From NCBI GenBank assembly GCA_025917655.1, contig CP084609.1, positions 1,054,001 through 1,118,000 on the forward strand: a stretch of 64,000 nt of DNA, given 5' to 3'. Under the pieces are notes generated by a model, which saw nothing but the letters and a program-made list of their open reading frames with translations, was not told where the DNA came from and made no database searches. The position numbers were made by a program, and so were the translations under genes. Positions 23,241-35,628 of the stretch are shown in pieces (the first letter of the stretch is position 1; the number at the start of each line of letters is the position of its first letter). The DNA is from Chlorella sorokiniana. Its lineage: Eukaryota; Chlorophyta; Trebouxiophyceae; Chlorellales; Chlorellaceae.

Positions 23241-23497
23241 TGTGGAGAGGCAGTTAGAAGAAGGGACCAAACCCGTTGTCCGACAGAAATCACGCCTTTT
23301 AAAGGGAGGGCTGCGTGATTTGAAACAGTGAATCCCGCCTGGTCCTGGCGAGCGTGCTTTTCAGGCGCTGCAGTACGGCAGGTACGTGCTGAGTGTCGCT
23401 GAGCCAGGCGCAACAGAGGCAGGCGAGCTGGTGCCATCTCAGCCAGAACTTCTCATCTCATACATTTCCTTCGTTTGGTCTCTTACACCTTGAATCT

Positions 23498-26224
23498 TCA
23501 GGTTGCAAGTCCAGCGGCCGCTGAAACAGGCGAGTGCGGATGAGCGCTATGCATGACCGCTGCGGCTGCTGATGTGCTGCGTGCAAGCACCTGCTCAGCC
23601 TCCATCATCAGCTGCCTCAGCTTGGCAAGCCCCTGCTGCGTGCTGGTCGTAATTTCCACCCCAGGAGCAGATGCAGGGTCCCTGGACCCCTGCCCAGCGT
23701 GTTTCGGCGAGAAGCTCCCATGGTGGGACACGCAAGCTGCAGGCGCCTGCGCTGCCAGCGTAATGCGACACAGTGCCCACCGCTGCTGCTGCTGGAAGCT
23801 GTTCAAGATGGCGTCACACAGCTGTTGCCGGTCCCTTGACGCCAGTTGCTCCTGGAATCGCTGCCGCCAGGCGCTCAAGGCGCAGCGCAGCCTCTCATGC
23901 CGGGCACTGGCATGCGCAGCCCCAACCGTCTGCACAAGGGAGCACTCTCTTCAATGAATGCCTCCGCTGCAAGCAGGAGAAAAGAGAGCAACATGCACCC
24001 ACGCTAGCACCTGAGCATTCTGCTCGAGCATCTCCACATGCTGCTGCTGCCATGCAGCCAGCAGGCTGTGCAGCTGGGCACACCGCAGCAGCTGGGCAGC
24101 CGCCTGTGCCTGCTGCCGCCTGTCGCAACTCTGCAGGTCGCACCAGGCCTGCCAGGCGCCCAGGGCTCTGCGGAGCACAGCAGCCACATGCTGGGCGTCT
24201 GCCGTGCGCAGGAGCAGGCGGCGCTGCCTTGATGCCAGCAGGAAGGGGCCGCGCCACTGGCGCACGCACAGGTACATCAAGCGGCGGCTGTGGTGTGTCG
24301 CTGCTCGCTCCAACATTGTGGCCCTCGCTGCCCCGGACAGGCAGCCGCCGGCCCACAGTTTCCAGCTGCTGCGCAACAGCATGAGCTGCCAGTGATGCTG
24401 CATGACCTGCAAGCGCTCCTGCTTCTGCCTCTGCCGGAGGTGGGCCTCCCTCCACGCTGCCAGAGCCATGTGCAGGTGTGACAAGTATCGGTGCCGCACC
24501 GTGAGCTGCCATCGGGCTGCTTTGCTGACAGCTTGCTGTGTCCGTTGCCGCCAGGAGGAGAATGCGCCGCAGAGCAGGAAGCAGCATCGCCAGTGTGTGC
24601 TCATGCGGCGGGCTCCAGCGATCCGCCACCAGAGGAGCAGAGCTGCGCGAACCACCCTGGCACCCTTGTGCGCTTCCGCCCTTTGTCGCTGCATGCGGCG
24701 CGAAGTCTTGCGCTGGACTGCTTGGCGCCAAGAGGCAAGTATGTGCTGCTTGCTGCGCGCAAGCCAGGCTGCGCAAATCTGGTGGCGCCGCTCCCTGGCT
24801 GCTGCCTTGCGGCCTGCCCAACCCCGCCAAAACGCGAGAGCCTGCCTGCGACGGCTGCGAGCCAGCAGGGCTTGGCACACCTCCGTCTGTGCGATTAGCT
24901 GTGCCTTGTGCTGCGTGTGTCGCATCCAAGCTGAAAACGTGCGTGGCAGATGCAGGGCTCGGTAGCACATGCTGGCGTCGGCGGCCTGGGAAGCATGCAG
25001 GACAGCCTGCCAACGCCGCACCGCGCAGTTGAGCATCAGCCTGCGTTGCAGAGTGTGCACGGCAAGGTGCAGCTGCGCCAAATGGCGCTTCAAGGCAAGC
25101 CGTTGGCACCAAGCATGCCACGCTGCCGCCAGCAGGCTCAGGCAGCGCACGCGAGCAGCCCGGCTGCAGCTGGCTCGGAGCTGGGCTGCTCGCCGCGTGC
25201 CCGCCAGCCATGCCCTCAGACACATCTTTGCCACCTGCTCCCGGCTGCCCCACAGCGCCTGCTGTATGGTGACCTCCGCTGCCCGTCGCAGCTCACGCAA
25301 GCGCCGCATCAGCCCCAGCCAGGCCGCCAGCCACAGGGCCAGCCTGCCTCGGCGGAGCCGGGCGCTCATCAGCTGCCCAAGGCGCTGACGCAGCAGCCGC
25401 GAACGGGTGTACGTGTGCCAAGCTGCCAGCGCACTGCAGCACAGGCGGGCTGCCCAATGAAGCACAGCTGCCTCCAGGCGCCGCTGCATGCGGGCTTTGC
25501 CGGCCACGCAGCACCGCCAAGCATCCAAGCCGTGCACCATGAGGCTGAAAGCGGCAAAGCCTTCTGCTGTGGAGCGCAGCTGCCGCTTCGCTGCCATCCT
25601 GGCCGTATGATGCTGCAGTGCTGCCAGGCACCGGGCTGCAAGCGTGTGTCTATGCAGCTCAGCAGCCTCCTCTGCCTTGGCAGCCAGGTGGCGGCGCGTG
25701 GCCGCCGCGCCGCGCCAGGCTGAATAGCCAGCAGCAAAGCGCAGGTACAGCCATCTCCTGCACTGTTTGTCTGCTGCATGAGAGTTTTCTGCTGCGACTT
25801 TGAGCGCATTGCGCATTGCGTGCAGTCCCCTGCGCTGCAGTAGCTGCCGATGCATCGTTGTTGCCTGCCTGACGCGAGCAGGCTTATGAGCGGCGGCGGT
25901 GCTGCGCTTGGCAGCCAAACGGTCCAGCGCATGTTGGAGCTGCGATGGATGCTTGAAATCGCTCGGGAAAGCTCCAGTCAGGTATCCAGCTCTCTCATAG
26001 GATGCCTCCGTGTAATGCTCAGGGCGCAGTTGCACTCCCTGCAGCCCCCATGCTACTGTCGCCATGATCCAACGAACGAGGTCATCGCAATGGATAAAGT
26101 GCGGCGTTTGATCGGCAGGAGGAAGGGTGGGGAGGTCAACGTGCACTGCGTGCTGCGACCCGAACTCCCACCTTCCCTTCCCAATGTTGCAATTGTATTT
26201 GTGTACGTTTCGTAGTGGGCCCAA
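23498..26224 (-). CDS. Sfi1-like Trp-repeat helical protein
   Basis: A long exon (26224 to about 24010) joins a final exon (about 23929-23498), giving roughly 880 residues. After an N-terminal ~120 residues, the protein is a string of helical units with the pattern L-x2-W/A-W-x(7-12)-R, for example LAAWHTYTRS, LAAWLGLMRRL, LAFWRGWAGRK, ILASWRQAVQRK, LAAWREAHLRQ, LGAWQAWCD and LSAWRQRFQEQ, at intervals of about 30-40 residues. This is the Sfi1 layout, where each unit binds a centrin and the rod sits at centrosomes, basal bodies or spindle poles. Trp, Arg, Gln and Ala are strongly enriched. The intron before the last exon is predicted to be about 80 bp. The start is uncertain; an internal Met near 26064 (MATVAWGLQG) is an alternative. 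It is divergent from the gene at 26567. Confidence 0.65.
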
Positions 26225-26566
26225 CTATCCGTAGACAGCGGCCCTTCACGGCGAAATCGCGGTGCCAACTACCCTGGAGGTGCTGCCGCAGCCTCGTTCA
26301 CGCCCCTGAATCGTTTATTCAACCACTTATAAGCAATATCATATTAAATCCTATCGGTCAGCCTCGATTCCAGCAGCGGCGGAGGGTTCGATCTCGCGCT
26401 GACCACTGGTGCGCCCGCTGAAGCAATCTCCAGATTGTTTGTGAAGCCTGGCGATGTCCATGTGCAAATGAGCAGTCCACCCTGAGCTTGTCCTGCCGCC
26501 TAGTTTCCAAGGTTGCCGCCCGCCCTGGCTGGCCCCAGTCGCAGCGCGATCCTCTGGCAGGAAGGA
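26225..26566. promoter_or_regulatory. shared intergenic promoter region (Sfi1-like / 26567 gene)
   Basis: A 342-bp gap between two divergent start codons, with an A/T-rich core around 26310-26350 (ACTTATAAGC, ATATCATATTAAATCC) that contrasts with the GC-rich surroundings. Bidirectional promoter function is inferred from the arrangement only. Confidence 0.4.
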
Positions 26567-27222
26567 TGCATAATGGGCAGCGCACGCAGGAGGCGCTGGA
26601 GGGCACCTTTGGGCGCACCGCCTTCCTGCTGGTAGGCACCGAGGACACGCCGTGCCCCTACACAAGCTCCAACGCGCCGCATCGCGACGCCTATGGCGGC
26701 AAGCAGTTTGGCATTGCACCGACACGAACCGGCAAGCACCCCACCCACGACTTCTTTGAGCCCGGCTTCAAGCCTCTGTTTGAAAGGGACGCCTGGCAGG
26801 AGCGGCTGCCGTACCGCTGAGCTGCAGCCCGAGAAGCCGGACCGCGGCTTCCTCACCGCTGACTACTGCAAACGTGACGAGTTTTCCCTGACCATCCGCA
26901 TGGAGCAGCACCGGCAGCAGATCAAGGTATGCACGTGGTCATGAGGGGTGAACAAAGTGTATCATGCGTTGCACCCAAGGCAGCGAACATGCGCTGGGTC
27001 CAGAGCCCCATCCGCTCCTGCGCCCCTCCATGCTCCCTGGCACGGCAGCACGAGAACCGGGTGCAAAAGCTGGCGGAGGAGCGGCTGGCAGCGCGCAGCC
27101 CGGGCAGCAGGATCGGAGGCAAGGGTGACTGCGCTGCAGGCACCACCTCAAGCCAGGGCAGGAAAGCGGCGCCGCTGCTGTACGATCTGGTGTTCGAGGC
27201 TGAGCCCGATTTGTGCATTAAG
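26567..27222 (+). CDS. unrecognised protein, possibly axonemal/cytoskeletal
   Basis: The ATG at 26567 opens MHNGQRTQEALEGTFGRTAF, then CPYTSSNAPHRDAYGGKQFG and THDFFEPGFKPLFERDAWQE. A one-base slip near 26810 is needed to reach ELQPEKPDRGFLTADYCKRD and EFSLTIRMEQHRQQIK (donor about 26927). The next exon, about 27050-27222, starts HENRVQKLAEERL and ends LVFEAEPDLCIK. The pattern of small Tyr/Phe/Gly/Pro motifs followed by an Arg/Gln/Glu-rich helix resembles flagella-associated and microtubule-lumen proteins, but no specific family can be named. A further exon near 27342 (ARRDTRNPTLLS) is likely and the 3' end is not resolved. Confidence 0.4.
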
Positions 27223-28572
27223 GTGGGCATGGGCGCCTCGTGCGCAGCTGTTACCCTGGTGAGATCGAGTCAGGTGGCTTGCAGCGACCACAGGTCAGTG
27301 CCTCGGGCACCGTACAAAGCTGCCCCTCTGCTCAGCGTGCAGGCGCGCAGGGACACGCGCAACCCCACGTTGCTGAGCTGTGAGCGCAGCATGGGATCTT
27401 GGAGGACCACAGCGCGCACAGCACACTCAGCGCACGGGCCAGGTGAGCTCGCGCCGGCTGCTGGATCCTGTCGGATGCATGCTTCAAGGTGAAGATCTGC
27501 CAGCGAGCTCTGACGCTTGCCCCTGCTGCTGCAGCTAAGCCCCCGAGTTTGGCCACAAGCGTGCGGCTGTCAGCCCATGCCCGAGAGGTGCAGCCACTGT
27601 TGGCAGCGTAGCCTGATGGGCATGCAGCAGCCAGTCGCGGTATGATGGCGGCCCTCGCCAACTGAATGACGGGATAACCGAGCATGGGCTGATGGGCTGT
27701 TCGTGACGGACACACCGCGTTACGAAGGGGTGGGCGTGACTGTCGTCGGACAGTCGCGGGTGAACGAGGGCTTGACGCAGCCAGCAGGAACAAAGCACTG
27801 GCTGGTGTCAGAGCTGAGGGGCAAGAAGAGGGGCGCAGAGTGGCAGCAACAAGGTGCAAGGCAGATCGTGTAAAAGAGTGAACAGAAACAAGATGGACTC
27901 ATCGGGGTCATGCAGCGCCAGGGGGCGGGGCGACCGCAGCCCAAAGTCCGCCAGGTCCAGCGCTGCTGCATGCGGTGTGGCAACCGCCGGCATGGACGGC
28001 AGCAAAATGCCGCTGCCTGCCACGTCGCTGCTGCTGCTGCTGCCGCTGCCCGCCGAGCTGCGCCCGCGAGTCCTGCCAGACAGCAGCCTTGCTGGCGCCG
28101 GCTCGGGGGCATGCGTGTTGCCATGCCGATGTGCCCTACAGGCCCCGCATCTTCGGAGCCTCGGTCGTCCAGGCTGGCTGCCGCTGGCAGGTTGTGCCCG
28201 CCCTGGTGGTGGCTGCTGTCACGGCTCTCGTCTGGCGTAAGCCTGTAGGCAGCCAACGCATGCAAAGCGCGGTGAGCCAGCACCCCAAGCCTCCATAACC
28301 ACAGGCCGCGCAGCTCCGCAAGCATCCCGCTGGTGGGCGCAGGGCACAGTGCGGAACCGGCCACAAGCTCACGTGTTGATCCTCTCGGAGATCACCACGC
28401 TGTGCGCGCTGTGTCCCCGCTGCAGGCTGCAGTCATCGCCGTCCAGCGCAACAGGGCCTAGGTGGCCGGCATCGAGGCCCGCGTCTGCTGCGTCGTGCTG
28501 CACAGGGCAAAGATCACGGGCTGTTGAGCAACGCGTGCCCGACCTGTTCCGCCCGCAGTTGTAACGTGACCC
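27223..28572. other. region without confident gene
   Basis: It probably contains the last exon(s) of the 26567 gene (about 27342-27470) and then the convergent 3' region of the DHHC gene. Open frames from 27720 onward on both strands are low-complexity Ala/Arg/Pro sequence and show no conserved motif. Confidence 0.35.
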
Positions 28573-30850
28573 TCAAACCCCAAGCACAAGTTGCACCCAG
28601 CAGTGCTTGCACGCTGAACAGGCAGCATCACTGCTCAATTGACAGCCAGAGCAGCAGGATCGGTGGCGGCGGCAGCGCACCTCATCATACGGCAGCACCT
28701 CCACCCCCACCACGCCCGCCCCGTGGCCGTTGCCGCCATTGGACGGCAGCGCAGCGCTGCTGCCGTTCCGCTTGGGCGGCGGCAGCTGCACCATCTGCAT
28801 CTCTGCTGCTGTGCCGGCCCCCGCCGCGCAGCTGGCCTCTGCTTCAGTTGCGTGGGCCTCAGCCCGCTGCTGCAAGCCCAGGCGGCCCCACCTGGGCGGG
28901 ATGGGGGTGCAGAACACCTCCGCCCAGTTCCGCAAACAGCCATTGCTGTAGGGGTTGCCCAAATCTGTGCCCGGGGGGGCATGATGAATGGGCCTCGTCA
29001 GACCAATGCCCGCCGCTCTCCAGGCTGCCCAAGGGCCCTGCTGCCACCCGGCGCACGGCTCGTCCTGCCCTCCACCGCTGCCTCCAAGCGCTGCACTAGC
29101 TCAGAGTTCCCGCCACACACAAGCATGCTGCAGCACCAGCTACAATGCTCTGTGCTGTACGTCGGAGGCTGCCTTAGGTGTCGGGGGCTGCCTTGCACCC
29201 CGTGCAGTGCATGCGCATGCTGCCACGTTTCCCCTCCAGGACTGCCGCCCGCTGCCGCTGCGCCCGCTCGCCCGCGCCCACCCGAGTAGCGGTGTCGGAA
29301 GTGCTCATAGGTGGTCTGGTTGGTGGTGACCAGGTAGGAGTGCAGGGCGGTCAGCCCGCCCACAAACCAGAAGCCAAGGAAGGTGTAGACCGCGCACACA
29401 ATGGCGGCGGGGTGGTCGCCCGCCGCGGCGCCCCAGTCCCAGCCGCCCCGCTTGGCCGCCAGAACAAAGTTGGCGACGGACAGCGCGAACACCCAGCAGC
29501 AGAGCAGCGCGGTGGAGGACACGAACAGCAGGAAGAAGCGGTAGTTGCGCTGCGGAGCCAGGAAGCGGTTCGGCAGCTCATGAGGGCGAGGCGTTTCAGC
29601 TGGCAGCGGCGAGCATAGCCCACAGAGAACCGCAGCGGGCAGGCAAAAGCGTCACGCTCAAGCCAAAACAGAGGAATCCCCGGGAGACCCGGCCCAGCAC
29701 CACCACTGTGGTGGGGGTGTTCTCATGTTCAGAGGCAGCGCCTCATTTTCCCTCCACCCCAGCCACCGCGCACTCACCCGGCCGATGCAGGTGCCCACCC
29801 AGGGGCAGTGGTGGTCAAACTTGTCCACGCAGTTGTCGCACACGGCGCAGTGGGAGCAGCGCGGCGGGCGGTAGTGGCTGCAGTCGGAGAACGGCGGGGT
29901 GGGCCCCAGACACGTAACGCACCAGCTCGCTCAGTAACAGCACAGTTTGCAGTCAGCAAACACAGCAGGTTTACAAACAGGTGGCTCGGTTGGCCTGTGC
30001 CGGTTGGGTGACCTGCGGCCACCAGCCCCGCGGTTGGCAGCCCCCTGCTGGCAGCCCTCGTACTGCCTTGTCCCGCACCTGCACGTGGGGCAGTACTTGG
30101 TGGTCACCGTGTAGCCGTTGATCTGGTGGTCCTTGGTGGCCGGCAGCATCCTGCGATTGGGGGGGGCACACGGGGGGGAAGGGCAACGATGGCAGGCAGG
30201 TTGGTAGGCGGAGGGCGAGGCTGGGCGGCAGAGGGGTGCCGAGCGCCGGCGGTGCACGAGCGTGCGGCGCGCTCACGCCCCCGCATCTTGTTGTTGCGGC
30301 CGCGGCGGACATCTGCAGGGCGCACCCGTACTCCACGTCCTCGTTGGGCGGGGAGCGCGGCACGAAGCCGGGGTCCTTGAACGCGGTCAGCGCCAGCATG
30401 GCAATCGAGAAGGCCATCATCACCGCCGACACCGCCACCAGCGCCCACGAGATGTTGGGGCCCACCCACGGCAGCACCCAGACAGAGAACACCACTGCAG
30501 CAGGTGGGCGGCGGTGCGGGGGAGGCGAATGAGCGAGGCCAGCGGGGGCATGACATGGCTGAGGAGGTCGCCCCCTGCGGAATGTGTCGTGCGCCAGCCC
30601 CCTCACCCACCCATGGGAGTGATGATCAAAACAGTGGAGCCCAGCAGCGACTTCCAGTCTGGTCCTGCAGGACAGGCACAAGCAGAGCTGGGGTTGGACA
30701 GTGGTGGGTACGCCGGGGGCGAAGGCGTGTGCAGCTAGCTGGGTCCACGTGCCGGCCCGAGCTGTGAGCTCGACCCAGTGCCACGCACCAACAACAATAC
30801 GGCCGCCGCAGAACAGAAAGTGGGTGCCCGAGTTGATCCCCGAAGGCGGG
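28573..30850 (-). CDS. DHHC-type protein S-acyltransferase (palmitoyltransferase)
   Basis: A multi-pass membrane enzyme that transfers palmitate to protein cysteines. Successive exons on the minus strand read: [14 protein letters not shown] (about 30840-30795); [19 protein letters not shown] (30681-30625); membrane helices [20 protein letters not shown] and [19 protein letters not shown] (about 30495-30330); [17 protein letters not shown]; the catalytic Cys-rich domain [18 protein letters not shown] plus [13 protein letters not shown] (about 29890-29780); [20 protein letters not shown] and a fourth helix; [11 protein letters not shown]; and [20 protein letters not shown] near 28940. All hallmarks of plant PATs are present, including DHHC and TTxE. 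The start is missing: no ATG is in frame upstream of GTHFLF, so a first exon is probably unidentified beyond 30850. The C-terminal ~100 residues are low complexity, and the stop at 28573 is tentative. Confidence 0.85.
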
Positions 30851-32086
30851 GCTCCTCCTGCTGCCCAGCCATTCCTGACGAGCAAGGGGGCAGCCGCCCA
30901 GCAGCTCGGCGCGAGCGCCGCTAAGGGCTGCCGTTGCGGCACTACCCTAGCAGGCGGGCAGGCGCTTCTCGGCGCTGTTTTGCGCCCTGATTGCGATCGA
31001 CTTTGCGCGGCCGACAGGCCGGGGCTGTGAAGGCAGCCAGGCGAGGCGTTTCCGCTGGCGACCAGCAGCGACTTTGAGTCGCGAAGCCTGAGCGCCTTCT
31101 GGATCCTCCCAACAGCGACTGCTTCCAAATTTGGTGCTGCCGTTTGCACTGTCGCTGTGTTCAAGCACGAAAGTTTGGGTCGGGGGCTCTCCTGTGATCG
31201 CACGCGTCCAGGCGACCCAGATCAAAACAATGAGGTCTTCATGGCGATGATGGCCCACAAGCCTGTTACCTGCCCCCTCGTGCCATGCTGATGCCATGCT
31301 GAGTTGGGCGCTGGCAAGCGCTGGGCGGCAATCAACGGCTGCTGGCTGCCGGCAGTTGAACTTGTGCATGGTGCTGACATTATTTTCAGGATTGATGATA
31401 CGTATCGTATAATCTTGATCCCTGGTTTTGCAGCGGGGTTCATTCATGCCGCTGCACTGTTACCTCGTCAACGTCGCTTGGCCAGTTGAGGAACAAAGCC
31501 TGATCAGTCATTTAAGGTGCTCTCACTCGCTGTGACGTATGAGGTGTGCACTTACACAAGTGTTATGAACGCTTCTCCAAGCTGGTTAGTGCTTGCTGAT
31601 TGCGTGTAGAAACGCACGAAACGCACCAAACATGCCAGCTCAGCGCCGCCAGCTACCATTTGATTGGGGGGCATGGTATACCGTGGCGGAATTGCGGGTC
31701 TTGAAGCACGTCACAACGGGCTACTGCGACAGCTTACACAGCACCACTGTGAGACGAGTTCATCAAGTTAGCACTTTCAGTGTTTCACGTTTGCAGTCCT
31801 GCAATCTTCGTGAGCTATTACATTCATCGCAACTTATGTGGCTTTTATAAGTGTTGAATTCGCTGGGCAGTGCGCGTTAGGTGAGGCACCTTGCTACCGC
31901 TACTTCTTCTCTACGACGTCTAAGCTGCTTGTTTTTGCCTGTTCTCTGCAAACAGACGGTGTCCAATGGTTGCTGCCGCCTGTTGCTCTCAGGCAGCCTG
32001 GCAGGTGGTGACAGTTGTTCCTGCAGCTGCTGCCGCTGCAGGTTCCGCTGTGCCACAACACTGTGTGCACAGCCCTCCACGCCGGC
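30851..32086. other. intergenic region between DHHC and GT14 genes
   Basis: The divergent genes DHHC (-) and GT14 (+) flank this stretch. The part next to DHHC (to about 31100) may include its missing first exon. From about 31380 to 31880 the sequence is markedly richer in A/T than the rest of the window and has no coding character. Confidence 0.4.
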
Positions 32087-35000
32087 ATGCTGAGAGCGGC
32101 AGACGGCATGGTGCGTGCCAGCCCCGCGGCATCTGCTCCCGCCCATGCCAGCCCGCTGCGCTCCGTGAGGCATGGCCAGCAGCCGGTCCCCTTCCCGCTC
32201 GTGTGGCTGCTGGCGGCCAGCCTGTTCGCCGTCGCGCTGCTGAGCGCCGCACACGCCTCCCTCGTCGTGGGACCGGCTGCCAGCAGCACGAGGGCACGCC
32301 GACTGATGCAGCGGATTCAGCACGAGGCAGCCCTGCATGCTGACCCGGCCGACGGCCGCCGCGCGGGGACGCCGCGTCGGCAGCTGGGCTCAATGGGCGG
32401 GCGAGCGGCATGCAGCAGCAGGGTGAGGGTGGCGTTGCTGCCGACCAGCAGCAGCCGCAGCAGGAGGGGCTGACCTCCACGGCCGACCTGGCGACCGTTG
32501 CAGCTCCAGGGCTGCTCTGCGAGGTCACTCCCTCTCACAGCAAGGTACCGCGGCGCTGCCTGGCGCTGCGCCCAGCCCAGCCGAATGCGTGCAGCAGCGG
32601 CTCGGGGATGACGGGGCTGTGAAGCACCCAGGCTCACCCGATTCATGACCAGCCTTGAGCCCCTGCCCTTTCGCCCTGAGCCCGTGCCCCCCTCCCTCCC
32701 CTTCACGCCCCCCTCAGGTGGCCCTCCTCTTCCTCACACACGGCGACTTGCCCCACAGCGAGCTGTGGACAGAGTGGATGAGCCAGGCCGCGGGGCTGCT
32801 GCCGCGCAGCGGCCTGGCGGGGGAGGAGGTGCACTGCCTCAAGCAGTGCGACGCGCACGGTGCGCTGGCACAGCCGGCGTGTGGCAGCGCGCGAAGGGCG
32901 TACCCTCCTCTGCAGCACTCCCCTCCCACGACTGCCTGCAGGCCACACCCACGCCTCTCCCACGCATGTCGCGTACACCCCCCACATGCAGGCTCGTGCG
33001 TGCGCCGCTGCGGCGGCGCCGCCGCCTGCAACCCGCTGTGTGTGGACGCGCTGCAGCAGCAGCTGGGGGGGGCGCAGCGCCGCGGTCCTGGCTCGCCAGC
33101 ATCTCTTCTCAGTGTATGTGCACGCCCGCCCCACGCTCAAGGACTACCCGGAGGGCTCCATCTTTCACGGCCGCCTCATTCCGGATCGTGCGGTGAGGGC
33201 GGCGTTCGTACAGCCCAGCCCACGCGCCCCTGCATGCGCCGCCCCTGCTGCTGCCGCGCGGCTGCCCAGCCCTTGTCGGCCATGCAGCTTCTGCCAGGCT
33301 GGCTGGGCAGCAGGTGCATGACCAGTGGGTGCCCCCCTTGCTCTGCCGCCGCAGATTGCCAAATGGGGCACGCACGCGTTGGCGGCGGCGGCCAAGCGGC
33401 TGGTGGAGGCGGCGGTGCTGGACCGCGGCAATGAGGTGTTTGTGCTGGTGGGGGACACCACGGGTGAGCCGTTCGGAGCAGCACTGCTGGGCCCCTCATG
33501 CATCGGTCATGTGGGTTCATTCGATGGTTGTGCGACGGTCCCGCCTCGGTTATGCGACGGCCACGCTCCGGTTATGCTCTGGGCACGCAGCGACTGTTGG
33601 GCTGCCAGCCAGAGCTGGGGTGGCCGACCCTGCCCCCGCCGCCACCCTGCAGTGCCGCTCTACCACCCAGCCATGATGTGGCAGCAGCTGATGCACGAGG
33701 AGCGCAGCCGGCTCGACGCATGCTGGCACTCGGTAAGTGTGTGTGTGGGGTGGGGGGTGGGGGGGGGGTGGGAAGCGCAAGCGGGCCAGAATCAAGCCGC
33801 TGCCGGCTGCCCCCTAGCTGCGTTTCGGGACCGGCACCACACCAGGTTTGATAGCGTTCGACCGGCGCTCTGTTTTCCGTCGCAGGACGAGCACCTGTTT
33901 CGGCGGCGCTGCAACCCGCACAGCATGAGCAGTGCGCGGTTCCACCCGACCAGCACTGGCGCAAGTCCAGCCAGTGGTTCACGCTCCGTCGCAGGTGCCT
34001 GCCTCTGTACTAACAGCCCTTCAGAGGGGGAGGCGGATGCCCATCCACCCTTGGCCCCGCTCATGTCGCCTGCTGAAAAGCACTTGCGCCCCCAAGCCCG
34101 GCAGTGTATGAGCCACCGTGAGGTGCACGCTGTGCTGCACCGACTCTCCGTTTTGCCTGGCGCCTTGCAGGCACGCCGAGGTGCTGGCTGCCGACCGTGA
34201 GGTGGTGGCGCTGTTTGGGGCGCACTGCCGCGTGGGCTGGGACGAGGAGCTGCAGCGGTGGGTGGAGCGCCCAGGCAGCACACGGGGCCCTGGCTGGCTG
34301 GCTGCCTTGCTGCACCGCTGCTTTGCCTCTGCAGCAACCTCATGGCAGCCTAGTGCCGCTCTACCCTCAACACTCCCCCAACCCTGCATCCCTGCTCGTC
34401 CGCTCCCCCTCTTTGCGCATGCTGCCTCCTCCGCCCTCACCCGCGTTTCTTTCCATCTCACAAGCAGGCATCGCGACTGCGTTTCCGATGAGCACTACTT
34501 GCCCAGTCTGCTGGCCATGCATGGAATGGACAATGAGGTGGGTGGGGCAGGCCGGATGGAGCAGTGTGGTGAGAGATCGCAAGTGGGGCTGGGCACTTGC
34601 TGTCACTTTCCCCTCCTTTGCAGCCCTTGGCCTCTGCCAGACGCTGCCTTGATGGCACCTTTGACATGGTCTGCAATCGCCATGCATGCTGGCCAGCCCC
34701 AGCACAAAAGCCAGGGCTGCAGGCACCGCGTCCGCCCCAACCGCACGTTGCGGCGGCGTACGTCAGAGCCTGGCTTCCTGGCCCCCTGCCACGCTGCTTC
34801 TGCAGACCACGTGCGACGTTTTTGGCGGCACCTTCCAGGCCTGGGAGGATGCAAGGGACACCAAAGATGCGGGCCATCCGCGCACCTACGACGCCAAGCA
34901 CGTTTCGGCAGGTGGGCAGGCTGGCCTAAAATGGGCTCCTCGCGCTTCAGAGCCTGCTGGTCAGTTCTTGAAATGTTTCCTCACACTGGCTGCCCAAGCG

Positions 35001-35628
35001 CCTGACACGCCTGAATGCCTTGCCGCTCGCCGGTTGCGGATGCAGACCTGATTGCTGAGATGCGGGCCGTCCCTGGCCGGCCCACGGGGGCAGGCGTCGC
35101 CGACGAGGACGTCGTCGCGGCGTGCCGAGGATGGGCGGCAGCGACGGCTGCGGCGCGCGCAGCCTTTGTGAACGCCTCGACAGTGGCCGAGGAGGCCTGC
35201 CCCGCAACCCTGGGCAGCGCAGCGTACCTTGCAGACGACCCATACGCAGGCAGGGCGCCCGTCAGCGATGCTTGCAGGGCGGCTGCCGTGTCAGCGATGC
35301 TTGCAGGGCGGCTGCCGTGTCAGCATTGTTGCTGGGCGGGATTGTCTGCCTGCCTGGCGGCACAGTCGGGCCGACCTGATGCGGAGTGGCCTGCTGACCT
35401 GCTCGCTCATCTGGCTCCTGACTCCGACCCTGCGCAGGTGTTGCTCTGGGCCCACGCTGCGTCCTGCTGGCTCGCAAGTTTTCGGCGGCAGCTGCCACGC
35501 CGCTGCGCCAGCTGTACCAGCAGTGCGACGCCGGCCTGGGCGTATTCAGCTGCCCAGGGACAGATGGGGTGGAGGAGGCGGCGCAGCAGGCAGCCAGGGA
35601 GGCAGGGTCGCGCAGGAGTGATTTCTGA
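32087..35628 (+). CDS. GT14-family (Core-2/I-branching type) glycosyltransferase
   Basis: A predicted Golgi type II membrane glycosyltransferase of the Core-2/I-branching (GT14) family, which in plants includes many uncharacterised cell-wall proteins. The ATG at 32087 opens a short cytosolic tail and one membrane anchor (PLVWLLAASLFAVALLSAAH, about 32197-32256). Lumenal exons follow: VALLFLTHGDLPHSELWTEW (32718), LFSVYVHARPTLKDYPEGSI (33105), KWGTHALAAAAKRLVEAAVL with EVFVLVGDTT (33361-33465), PLYHPAMMWQQLMHEERSR (33656), RKSSQWFTLRRRHAEVLAAD (across 33960-34190), CVSDEHYLPSLLAMHGM (34480) and a final exon CVLLARKFSAAAATPLRQL ending at 35628. SDEHY and SQWF are family hallmarks. Intermediate exon borders are approximate. 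Introns carry small repeats (33530-33590, 35261-35340). Confidence 0.82.
35261..35330 (+). repeat. 29-bp tandem duplication
   Basis: The unit starting GTCAGCGATGCTTGCAGGGC occurs at 35261 and 35290, with a third truncated, diverged copy from 35319. Its length is not a multiple of three, and it lies before the last exon of the GT14 gene, so it is probably intronic. Confidence 0.85.

Noticed and set aside
23895-25253. A minus-strand open frame of 452 residues overlapping the Sfi1-like exon in another frame.
   Set aside because: It is a shadow frame; the overlapping 757-residue frame has the regular Trp/Arg helical repeats.
26356-26404. A 7-bp inverted repeat (GGTCAGC ... GCTGACC) enclosing GGGTTCGATC, resembling a tRNA acceptor stem with a T-loop.
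   Set aside because: The span is only 49 bases, the T-stem does not pair, and there is no room for D and anticodon arms. It is at most a tRNA-like remnant or a chance hairpin.
27720-28364. A minus-strand frame of 214 residues downstream of the DHHC gene.
   Set aside because: Low-complexity Ala/Arg/Cys sequence with no conserved block; not clearly joined to DHHC exons.
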